Assembly: GCF_000149955.1 (NCBI RefSeq) | Contig: NC_030993.1 | Span: forward strand, 3,426,166-3,490,165 | DNA from: Fusarium oxysporum f. sp. lycopersici 4287 | Lineage: Eukaryota > Ascomycota > Sordariomycetes > Hypocreales > Nectriaceae | Direction: 5' to 3' | DNA length: 64,000 nt | Shown here: in pieces, positions 55,845-64,000 of the stretch | Layout: the number at the start of each line of letters is the position of its first letter | Numbering within the stretch: the stretch's first letter is position 1 | Notes under the pieces: generated by a model | What the model was told of the DNA's origin: nothing | Databases searched by the model: none | Seen by the model: only the letters and a program-made list of their open reading frames with translations | Made by a program: the position numbers and the translations under genes

Positions 55845-56598
55845 ATTTGCAGGATATCTGATCTCGAACGGTTTCCCAGTCAGCGTACTCTGATGGAGAA
55901 GATTGTGTTACACGAAGACTTCAAATCTATGAACAACCCTGAGATTCATGCTCAAGGTCTAGTCCCTTTCATCCAAGAGAACTCTTCACTGCAGACTGTG
56001 CGTCGCGTCAGTATGCTAGATTGCATTTTTGGAGTTGAAGAAGGCCCTCGCGGCGTATTAACCTATCTACACCGCGGTCGGGAAAGACAACAGAAGCTAC
56101 ACAAAAGGTGCTTTTCTTTGCGGATACTCCCATGGCTCAGAGGCGATCGCTATGGAAAAAAGACAAATCTCGGCCGAATCATTTACGGTAGTCCTAGAGG
56201 CAGGAACAAACCAGGACTACTGTACGGATCTATTCCAGCGCCTACTTCATCAAGATGTTGCCTAATGCCGGGCACAGGAGGTGTTGATTGCGCGCGGCAC
56301 ACACCGCTACCACGATAGGAAAGGTGTTCAAGACTTGCAAGCCATTGATCAACTGCTGAACCATACTTCGAAGACTTTGCCTGCCGACTTCAACACTGGC
56401 GTTGCGTGGGATTTCCAGGCTCTAGTTCAGCAAGCCCAACATTTTGACGGGGGAAATTGGCTCATCGGATGGACCGTTCATGAAGGAGGCATGTACGAAA
56501 GACTGGTCCTTGATCAGAATTACAGGGGCAGAGTGGCTGAGGTTTTCGAGATTCAGACTGACGATGGCCATCCCGCACCCAATCCGGAGTCGACCTAG
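55845..56598 (+). pseudogene. F-box-like family fragment, broken (third copy)
   Basis: Plus-strand remnant of the central to C-terminal part of the family at 38501-40318 and 57173-58972. Matching blocks: RFPSQRTLMEKIVLHEDFKS and IHAQGLVPFIQENSSLQTVR (compare HAQGLAPLFKENSLLRVERR), VRRVSMLDCIF, then in a second frame ESFTVVLEAGTNQDYCTDLF, then in a third QAIDQLLNHTSKTLPADFNT and GVAWDFQALVQQA. It ends with a TAG near 56598 after a tail unrelated to the intact copies. At least two frameshifts; the N-terminal half is missing. Orientation is opposite to the intact neighbour. Confidence 0.75.
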
Positions 56599-57172
56599 CG
56601 GTTGAATCAAGACGCCCGAAGGAGGAAAATAGGTAGGCTTCTCATAGTAACCAATGCATGTTGCCGCGCGAGGCTTTCCGAGGTACATTACATGACAGGT
56701 AGGTTTTAGACAATTTAATGCGACATTTATGCACCCAGCCCGTCCCAGTTAGCACATTGATCCGTCCCCACCTAACAGTAAGCTTTTGGCGCTTTTCAAA
56801 GGATCTTACCCCAGGGTTGAATAGGCAGAAGACGGCCTAACCTTGGGCATATTGCTTAGGAGAGGAAGCCAGTCATTAGATGGGTGATTCGCAAACTAAG
56901 GATTTAGCTGTCGTGTTGGATAGCTGCACTTCAAACGAAGAAAGAAATACAGGCTTGTGGTAAACTTATTGCGGAAGTAATAGATACCATTTGACTTCAT
57001 AATATAGAAGAATGTAACACCAGCCTCAAGTGTGCAATATCAATTTCAGTTTCCAATACTTACCGTCTACTGAATCTAGCTATACCAATTTTACATTATC
57101 CCCAAGGCTCCATATACCTAGATTCATTTATTTCAAACCACTTTTATATCCTGTTCTATCTTTGCAGGCCCT
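56599..57172. other. intergenic
   Basis: Short space between the fragment and the intact F-box-like gene, tail to tail. Nothing recognised. Confidence 0.5.
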
Positions 57173-58972
57173 CTATGAGTCTTCCTTCTTCATACTCCTT
57201 CCTCGTGACTCAATGTACTCCTCTCGGGTCTGAAACTCGTAATTGGGAGCCACCATCATATTATGATACAGATCATATGGCATAGGAACAAAGTCATGAC
57301 GCCAGTCGCTGACCCACTTGTCGGAAATATCTTCCCCATGACGTACTTTGGCATCCTCGACCAAGGTGTCTGCATCCAGCGGCACGCCTGGATTGAAGTC
57401 GCAGCGGAAACTCGATGTCTGATTGCCTAGGAGCTCAATAAGCTTCTCGAACCTCGGATCCTTTGCATATCTGGCCGTGTTTTCGTCCATTCTGGTTGGC
57501 CCTAGAAATGCTAAAAGTCCGGTTTCCAGGCAGATCTTCCAAGCCTTTGACTTGGAAATCTCTGTCTGGATGACCTTCTGGAAAAGTTCAGAGCAGTAAT
57601 CGCTGTACTGCCCAGCCTCTAGAACAAAAGTGAAGCGCTTGGTATCAAGACCGGAGTCTACCACTGCTAGAGCATCAAGGAGCCAGTAGTATATATTGGC
57701 CTCGAAATCTCGATTTAAAACCTTTGGGCGTGGGAGCATTTCCTCCCCCTCCTCGATGTTAATCAGAACCCTAACAGCGTCGCGACGCTGGCTTGCAACG
57801 CAGCCAAAAACACTTGCGTGACGCTCCACTCGAAGCAATGGGTTCTCTTTCAACAGGGGAATCAACCCCTGAGTATGACGAGACGGCAGATGCACCGATG
57901 GTAAGTCCTCGTGCAATACAAGCCTTCGGATCAGCAACCTCTGGTTAATCGGAAGTCGTTTAAGAAATCGAATAGCGGCAGCGGTGGCAGAAAACCTAAG
58001 CTTCTCACGACATCGAGTGGTGAAGTGCTCCAACAAGCCATCTGGGTTCTCAAACTCCGGAGAACGTCGATCATGCGGGACGCCCTTACCGACATGATCA
58101 TAGAAGCTTACCGGTGCGTAGTGCCAAGTAGCGGCAAGGTCCCAGACGAATGCCCCGATATCAAGCAATTCTAGCATATTAGCCACCTGCTCTCGGGAAG
58201 GGATATCCCATAGGTTGAATTTGAGCTTGACAAAGTCTTGTGCAGGGTGCTTTCCAATCCAATGGGGGAGCGATTTGTATACGTATTTAGCAAACTCTTC
58301 AGGTTGCGCTTCTGAGATAAGTTTCAGACAATAAGATGTTGCCTCCCGAAGCTCGCCCTGAGTCCAAGGTTTTCTTCGTTTATGGTAGCTGGCATTGGCA
58401 TTGGCTTCATCGTGTAATGACCCAAAGGGACAGGTTATAGCTATCCCGTTGATCTTGATCAAGTCGATAATTTTCAGATATTGCCGTACCATACTACACA
58501 CGCTCGGTCGCAATTTGTCGGACTCGAAGATGATTTCAGGATTGTTGTTGTGATATATCCAAGTCTCGTGCCCAACGAGCTCAATTTTAAGTAGTGCCTG
58601 AAATCCAGGGCACATTAACTCAAGCTGGGCAAACATTCCTGGAGTGATGAGATGAGCTAGATGAAACATAAAGTCTGTCTCCAGAACATAATAAGTAGTA
58701 GCAGCAAGATCGAAGCAGCCAGCCAAGCTACGCCAGTCTTGACGGAAGACAGTTGAGAAACGGATAGTATTGACGGCCAGGGGCATCGCCCTGGTGTCAT
58801 TTGCGATAGAGCGACAAGTGTAAAGAAGGGAGAGATCAATCGCGGTACCATCGGCATTTGTCAGTTTGTCAGCATCAACATCATAGACATAACCACCGTC
58901 TACCGCTAGACACTCCTTGAAGATTTGCTGCCGAATCTCAGAAGGCAGACTTGTGAGGGCTTTCGGAGTCAT
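57173..58972 (-). CDS. F-box-like hypothetical protein, family member 2 (599 aa)
   Basis: Intact paralogue of 38501-40318. ATG chosen at 58972 (MTPKALTSLPSEIRQQIFKE); in-frame ATGs also occur at 59089 (MTHDLHTLYY, conserved in the paralogue) and 59215. The degenerate F-box start LPSEIRQQIFKECL is clearer here than in member 1. Shared blocks include DGGYVYDVDADKLTNADG, LLYTCRSIANDTRAMPLAVN, WRSLAGCFDLAATTYYVLE, LPHWIGKHPAQDF, LKFNLWDIPSREQVANML, RFSATAAAIRFLKRLP, CDFNPGVPLDADTLVEDA and the end FQTREEYIESRG. No intron within the coding part. Identity to member 1 is moderate, so the duplication is old; both remain open, which suggests selection. Function unknown; F-box-type adaptor is a weak inference. 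Confidence 0.75.
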   Translation of the reverse strand: MTPKALTSLPSEIRQQIFKECLAVDGGYVYDVDADKLTNADGTAIDLSLLYTCRSIANDTRAMPLAVNTIRFSTVFRQDWRSLAGCFDLAATTYYVLETDFMFHLAHLITPGMFAQLELMCPGFQALLKIELVGHETWIYHNNNPEIIFESDKLRPSVCSMVRQYLKIIDLIKINGIAITCPFGSLHDEANANASYHKRRKPWTQGELREATSYCLKLISEAQPEEFAKYVYKSLPHWIGKHPAQDFVKLKFNLWDIPSREQVANMLELLDIGAFVWDLAATWHYAPVSFYDHVGKGVPHDRRSPEFENPDGLLEHFTTRCREKLRFSATAAAIRFLKRLPINQRLLIRRLVLHEDLPSVHLPSRHTQGLIPLLKENPLLRVERHASVFGCVASQRRDAVRVLINIEEGEEMLPRPKVLNRDFEANIYYWLLDALAVVDSGLDTKRFTFVLEAGQYSDYCSELFQKVIQTEISKSKAWKICLETGLLAFLGPTRMDENTARYAKDPRFEKLIELLGNQTSSFRCDFNPGVPLDADTLVEDAKVRHGEDISDKWVSDWRHDFVPMPYDLYHNMMVAPNYEFQTREEYIESRGRSMKKEDS

Positions 58973-59219
58973 GATGGCGCAGACGACGATGATAATGGGT
59001 AAAGTCGAGGATGATGGTGATGAAAGCGTGAAGACTTTGGAGGGGCGGGCGGGGCTGTTATAGTAGAGGGTGTGGAGATCATGAGTCATGCAAGGTGGCC
59101 AATCAAACGAAGGATCAAGATAGACTTTCACGGAAGCCTTAGAGAGGACCAGAGTTTTGCGACCTATAGCACAATCTATTTTTTTTTCCTTGCCGTCAGC
59201 CTTGTACGAGGCCATCGAG

Positions 59220-59720
59220 CTTTTTAACTTTTCTACAAAGGCTTAAACAGTGAGACCCCTATAGCAGGCCATCATCGCAGAATTCAAAATCATATAAGGT
59301 TCATCTGCCTCAATGGCGCAATTGCTGCCTTAACCAGGCAGTATTAATGCCAGCTGCAGGCCCACTAATGATCAGCTACGTGTCATGATCTAGATACCAA
59401 GGTGGGGGTGGCACGTACTTACCTCTCAGCAGTTGGGTCACCCTTCTTCCTTCATCCCACCCAAAGGACTAAGACACTGCAGGTCAGCTTCCAGTGCAAC
59501 AGGGAAAGAGAGGAGTCGCATGCCTGCTCTTCAATCGACCTTTGCAACCTTTTTATAAAGGTCAGTATCGATGAAGACTAAGCAGGAGATGGTAGATAAG
59601 AGGCAATAAAAGAGTATACTCACATACCGCGCCTGGTTCATCCATCACACTTCCACTCAAAGGTCAGTCAGACCCTGACCAAGTAAGCGATCAATCGCAA
59701 ACTCACAAGTAAGTTTCCGT
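59220..59720 (-). repeat. duplicated upstream segment with conserved splice signals (copy 2)
   Basis: Aligns with 40,560-41,050 on the same strand. In both copies, minus strand, the order is: GTGAGTTTGCG donor, acceptor, GTGGAAG..., GTATGT(A/G)AGT donor, CGAT.CT.ACCT..TA branch region, a 25-nt exon-like piece, ..ATGCGA/TACGCGA donor, TGTCTTAG acceptor, a ~47-nt piece with GGAAGAAG, and a GTAAGTACGTGC donor. The exon-like pieces differ more freely than the splice signals and are not in a common frame. Confidence 0.55.
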
Positions 59721-60694
59721 GCCGGAGGAGGGTTTACGAGGCAGGTTGGGGTGGTACGGATTGAGGCACCTAAGACGAGAGCGCCAATCGCTGCCACGAA
59801 CTCCTCTACATCGTCCTTGGTATTGAGCGGCATTGCGAGAACGCGCCATATATTGTCCTTGATGTCGGCGGCGAATGCGGCAGACTTGACCTTGTTGTGC
59901 TGAAACTTCTCTGTCTCGTCTCTATATGGCGTAACATCAAGGATTGTCCTTATAAGACGATGGTCACTCTTATCCCAAGGATTATCTGCAAAGACACCCC
60001 AATGGCTAACTTTAGAGAGTAAAGAATCACTAACAAAGGTAAGGTCGATGCATGAAGCAGTAGGGTGGTTATCACCCTTGCCCCTGGTGCATGTAATAGT
60101 ACCTTGCTTTGTTAAGAGTGCCATATTGCCCTTTGTGATCATCTCATGCTCCAGCAACCTGGCGGCCGGGAGGTCCCGGGTCGGGTTGAACAACAAAGGG
60201 CCACTCCATAATAGATTATGGAGGTTAAAGTCTCCCATAACAATGTTGCGTTCTCCGAGGGTCGTCCGCGCAGCCAAGAGCTCAATATCAATTTCCTTTC
60301 CTGGCTGATGGATGTTATACACAGAGTGTATGGCAATCTCGCCATCTGGCGTCGTTAGGCGAAGAGTTGCCACTATGTCCTTGTTGGGACCGTCATTGTA
60401 GACGACGTTCTATCGATCTCTTGGAATTGACTTGTGGACGAGGAAGAAGACACGACTGAACTGTACAGGCTGCTTATCATCCTTCTCGTCAACCTTCTCC
60501 TTGCCCTTCTCCTTGGTTTTGGCGTTCTTGTCGGGCTTTTTCCGTTCGCGGTTTGGATCGTCAGGGTTATCAGTCTCGACAAGAGCCCTGGATGGGCTTA
60601 TCTTGAGGTAGTAGTCCCGATTATTCCGCCATGGGGTCCTAGGGGACGGGTCGCAGCCGTATATATGGAGTTCACCAACCTTGAACATAGACAA
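59657..60694 (-). mobile_element. Tad-like LINE ORF2 endonuclease (EEP) fragment with one nonsense codon
   Basis: Minus-strand reading gives the N-terminal endonuclease of a Tad-type LINE: IYGCDPSPRTPWRNNRDYYL, a Lys/Asp-rich insert, VQFSRVFFLVHKSIPRDR, then a stop (60412-60410), and in the same frame NVVYNDGPNKDIVATLRLTT, IAIHSVYNIHQPG, RNIVMGDFNLHNLLWSG (the GDFN catalytic motif) and the SDH motif in DNPWDKSDHRLI. The stop sits where relatives usually have Trp; TGG to TAG fits a RIP-type change. The reverse transcriptase is absent. The right edge abuts exon 2 of the plus-strand gene at 60691. Confidence 0.82.
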
Positions 60695-61689
60695 GAGGTT
60701 CCCATCTCGGCAGGCTGCTGAGGAGTGGCTGAAACTTGTTCACGACATCGAGGACACGGTCCTTCTTAACATGGCAGCGGCAAAGGCCGCAGTGGCTCAA
60801 CGCGATACAGCGACAGCACCTCCAGCTCGTCCCGCACTTCCTGCCGCAGTACCCAGTTCATCTCCTCCATTATCTACATCTCCCGACGCTCTAGGTCAGC
60901 TACGTCAGCTTCTCCAACAGAACCTCGGAGATACTCGTACAATCGAAGGTTTGAAGGATCTCGCTTTCCTTCCTGCAGCATCTAACGGTGCGCTCGCTAG
61001 CGGCTCTCGGGCCCTTCCGGCACCTTCGTCTAGCCCCGATGATCCCGTTTTCAGTACCCACGCCCCTTATACTCGGCATAAGTCTGGAAATTCATACGAA
61101 ATTGTCATCGACAGGACCAGCGACTCAGACGATGCAAAGCCATTCTCTTCCAGGCCCAGGCCGACAGCTGTTCCGTCCTCCAGCTCAGCCGCTCCATCTT
61201 CGGCTAGTTCGACTGCTGCTGAAACTTCTACCCGAACTGCCAGACTCGCCCAATCGCCTGGTCAAGCTCGCTCATCAAAGAGGGCTCGCCGCACGTCTGG
61301 TGACGACACCACACTGGGCTCCTCCACTGCCGACATCAGCGGCCGCTTTGTGAACATTTTACCAGCTCTCCTCCGTCTCGTCGATATCTTCAGCAACGGC
61401 AATGCAGTCATCATTACCGAAGCTAGGAACCCCACTCCGGGAGACGATGAAAGGCGCTCGGATACCTTGATGGGGCTTTACGTTTCAGGCGCATACAACA
61501 TCCCTGATATTGAGGAGACAGGGTGTCGGCAGAAGATCGTTAAGGGTACGGGTAAGGCCAAGGTTAACCACGAACCTTGGTCTCCCATGGGCGCCACACG
61601 ATGTGAACCTTGCTCGAGGTGCTGTTGATGATATTGACGATGGTGATGGTGGTGATGGGAGTGACAACGACTCCCTCCACTTGGCATAA
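60691..61689 (+). pseudogene. RNase H1-N-type gene paralogue that has lost exon 1
   Basis: At 60691 (after ..acatag) an exon opens with KRFPSRQAAEEWLKLVHDIE, matching the second half of the RNase H1-N domain at the same place and phase as exon 2 of the gene at 48950 (QSFKTRVEAEEWLDKKL). Exon 1 with the YAIARG half is absent: LINE endonuclease DNA lies there instead. The rest is Ala/Pro/Ser-rich low complexity, a basic cluster (SSKRARRTSGDD) and a globular-looking end (RFVNILPALLRLVDIFSNGN, YVSGAYNIPDIEETG). A 73-nt intron (61546-61618, GTACGG, GTTAACC branch) would give an acidic end at 61689; unspliced, the frame stops at 61628. It may be transcribed from a new start such as the ATG at ~60768. 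Confidence 0.55.
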
Positions 61690-63630
61690 GAGCATACTGC
61701 TTCTGACAATAGAAGCAGATATTCTAAGAATGCGTGCACACTTTTCTGATTGAGTTCTTATCCGTAGAGACAAAACTTTCATTTCCCCTAGGTCTGGAGC
61801 TGACTGGTACGAACGCGGAAGCTATCGCAACGGTCACCATTCAGGACTTGTAAAATGTAGTCTGTCGAACGATCCTGTTAGTATAGAAACATGAGAAGAC
61901 AGCATTGCTCTAAACGACTGTGACTTGAGAGGCACAACCGGTTGTCATTACCAACGAGACCAAAATAAAATTACTTTAAAAGAATTTAAAACCTAGCTTA
62001 CTGCCTTCATAAGGGTTATATTAATATAGGTAATAAAAAAGAATTCTATGATCTATTTAAATTCTAGCCCATTAATTCTAGGAAAACATTAATCAAGTTA
62101 TGCATATTTTTATTTAAAATATTTACAGTAAACACTTGAGCGTCTCTGGCAATTAGTCTATAGCGTGTAGTATAATATTAACAGAGTTCCTTTAATCCGC
62201 CTTTATTTCTTAATTTCATCTGTCACGATCTCTTTAAGACCTTAGGTGGCTTTTCTTTTATATCGCTTAGGTCTAACTAACTCTAACCTCTTATTCTTCC
62301 CTGGTGAAATGCAGCAAAGTATATAGGGTAAGAAGCAAGAGATTCTAGATTATCACACAATGGTTTCAGCTCCCACATTCCGTTATTTCTCATCTCCTAA
62401 CATTTCTTCTCCCCATCAACTAGCTAGCGCGCTACATTGAACGTATTCCCTGATCAGACCGACACACCACTGTAGCGAACCCGGCCCGACGAAGCACCAG
62501 TCAACATCGTTCCTGATTCCCCCGCAAACTGCATCCTGACTTCTACGGCGTCACCAAACGTGGCGTTTGCTGTCTGTCCGGTTTATGGCTTACACTATTG
62601 GCTGCCTTGTTTCGTCGGTCCGAGGAAAGCTGTCATGTGGATTAACTACCTTATATTTCCCTTTTTGTGAAAGGCTTGCCGTTCTATCCGGGACGGCATG
62701 TCGGCACTAGTGAAGAACCATCGAAGTCTTGAATTAGCTGATACGAGAGCTGCTAAGTGGTAGAGCGCTGAATGCAGAAGATGTTAGAAGACATTTCCCC
62801 GCGTTAATCTATTGGGATCTGCGGATACACCCCGACTATAGCTGCGTCGTAGCTCCAGTCTCTCCACCGATTGATTTAGACCTGTTGAGATTAGTCGGAC
62901 TTGGAAGGACCAAGCTTCACAAGAGTGTAGAAGTCTACCCCGAGAATAGACATCAAAGCCATAATGACTTGTCTTGGTCCCTTTCATTTTCACCAATCAT
63001 TTGGAGAATATCATACAATGTTTTAATAGTTTAAAGATACTTGGATTGGGTCATGAAATTCAAAGTTCATTCGCCTGCTTCTGTGGCCACCGCCATAACG
63101 ACACCCGCAGCACAGAGCACGCATTCTAATGTATACCTCCCTCCTTTCCCTATTCCCTTACATAGCTACGCTACTGTCTAGGTTGAACATGGCCTGCTTA
63201 AGAGGCGTCTTTCTTGCTGCAGGGATACGGGATCAATTAAAAAGCCAGCTGATATGTCGGACCGACACCTTCTCCCTCTACTCTTAGAGTTTGTAGCCGG
63301 TAGCCGCGTGGCCAAGCAATTTTACATTTGGGGTCCCCGCGACTCCACACAGAGAACTTGGGGTAGTCTAGAGACTCCAGGCAGTCTAGCGATTGGTTAA
63401 TGCTACTAGTCGGCTTGGTCGTATCGAGTTAATCCTCTCTCTGAACTTCTCAACTCGGCCTCTGATGGAATCTCGTGTGCGCAATGGCTCTGCATCTATA
63501 AAGTGATGCCTTCCTCACCTCTCTCAAATCACGAACAGGTCAACAAGATACTACACTTGTCTCTCATCCCATCCCGCTCCTATCATTCTGATCATTTTGG
63601 CACTCTCGCAACCACCCTTTGCCGTACAAC
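61690..63630. other. intergenic with AT-rich patch, upstream of the transporter gene
   Basis: 61,960-62,300 is AT-rich and RIP-like with no open frame. The remainder holds no recognised gene. A run around 63,300-63,330 looks faintly like a tRNA D-arm but has no T-arm. Confidence 0.5.
63497..63503 (+). promoter_or_regulatory. possible TATA box of the transporter gene
   Basis: TATAAAG lies 128 bases before the transporter ATG, in a C/T-rich leader. Plausible core promoter by position only. Confidence 0.3.
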
Positions 63631-64000
63631 ATGGCATACAACGACGGGCCAAATAAAAAGGGTGCCGCTCACACAGAGCACCACGATGCCCCTCATGGGG
63701 GTCGCCGTGAGAGCACCGCGGAGCAGCTCGCAGCTAAGCACCTGCACGAGGTCAACGATAGTGAAGAGTTACGTGGGATTCTCACCGCGGCCGAAAATGC
63801 CGCCGCCACAGAACATAACATGACTTTCATGGAGGGTCTACAGGCCTATCCTAAAGCCATGGGATGGTCAATCGCTCTCTCCACCTGCATCATCATGGAG
63901 GGCTACGATACAATCTTGATTGGCAACCTCTACGCTATGAAGCCCTTCAATGAGTACTATGGCCACCCGGACTCGCAGGGAGATACTCTATTTTCCGCCG
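63631..64000 (+). CDS. MFS sugar (maltose/hexose-type) transporter, 3' partial
   Basis: ATG at 63631 (MAYNDGPNKKGAAHTEHHDA); the frame stays open to the window edge, giving 123 residues. A polar cytoplasmic N-terminus with many His/Glu residues is followed by YPKAMGWSIALSTCIIMEGY and DTILIGNLYAMKPFNEYYG, the first transmembrane helix and loop of fungal maltose/alpha-glucoside-type MFS permeases (typical pattern: KA..WS..LS..IIMEGYDT.LI). It should import sugar across the plasma membrane; substrate cannot be told from this part. The remaining ~11 helices lie outside the window. Confidence 0.88.
   Translation, partial: MAYNDGPNKKGAAHTEHHDAPHGGRRESTAEQLAAKHLHEVNDSEELRGILTAAENAAATEHNMTFMEGLQAYPKAMGWSIALSTCIIMEGYDTILIGNLYAMKPFNEYYGHPDSQGDTLFSA

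Noticed and set aside
60434..60721. Hydrophobic plus-strand frame
   Set aside because: Antisense of the Lys/Asp-rich insert of the LINE endonuclease, which has clear catalytic motifs on the minus strand.
63285..63350. tRNA-like stretch (gccgcgtggccaagc)
   Set aside because: D-arm-like start only; no T-arm consensus or closing acceptor stem.

Overview
The window looks like a piece of a filamentous ascomycete genome, most likely a Fusarium-type Sordariomycete. The evidence is: short introns of about 45-75 nt with GTAAGT/GTATGT-type donors and RCTRAC-like branch sites; a BtgC-type GH17 glucanase, a BIM1-like copper protein and a SREBP-class bHLH factor of fungal type; Tad-like LINE remnants; and AT-rich blocks plus nonsense changes of the C-to-T/G-to-A kind expected from repeat-induced point mutation (RIP). 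The species cannot be fixed from sequence alone. Three runs of N (3760-3859, 43795-43913, 45650-46020) are assembly gaps.

Layout. Bases 1-15069 are gene-dense and ordinary: btgC (5' partial), a small coiled-coil protein, an SRR1-like protein, a GPI-anchored BIM1-like copper protein, the Doa1/PLAA ubiquitin-homeostasis factor, a STRAP-type WD40 protein, and two small hypothetical genes. One of these small genes carries a 16-bp tandem duplication that shifts its C-terminus into another frame. From 15.2 to 33.5 kb genes are sparse. This stretch holds three ancient degenerate tandem arrays (units about 345, 170 and 175 bp), three copies of a short dispersed MITE-like repeat, one bHLH transcription-factor gene with an unclear start, and relics of at least two decayed genes. 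An extended-SDR epimerase gene (35.0-36.1 kb) has a 759-bp non-autonomous hAT-type element with a perfect 8-bp target duplication directly upstream.

From 38.5 to 61.7 kb the window contains an apparent duplicated module in the order F-box-like gene (-), Tad-like LINE pieces (-), RNase H1-N/viroplasmin-domain gene (+). Copy 1 is complete at both ends (38.5-50.6 kb); copy 2 (57.2-61.7 kb) is shortened, and its RNase H1-N gene has lost exon 1. A third, broken F-box-like copy lies at 55.8-56.6 kb. Upstream of both intact F-box-like genes lies a ladder of very short exon-like segments whose splice signals match between copies while the exons are not obviously coding. Between the module copies sits a large intact VIT/vWA-domain protein gene with GLFG-like repeats. 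The window ends inside a sugar-transporter (MFS) gene.

The genes do not form one pathway. The left part is housekeeping/core, and the right part is a repeat-driven accessory region. The most interesting structures are the duplicated module, the conserved splice ladder, the intron-like segment inside a retroelement gag-type gene, the hAT element, and the microduplication/frameshift events.
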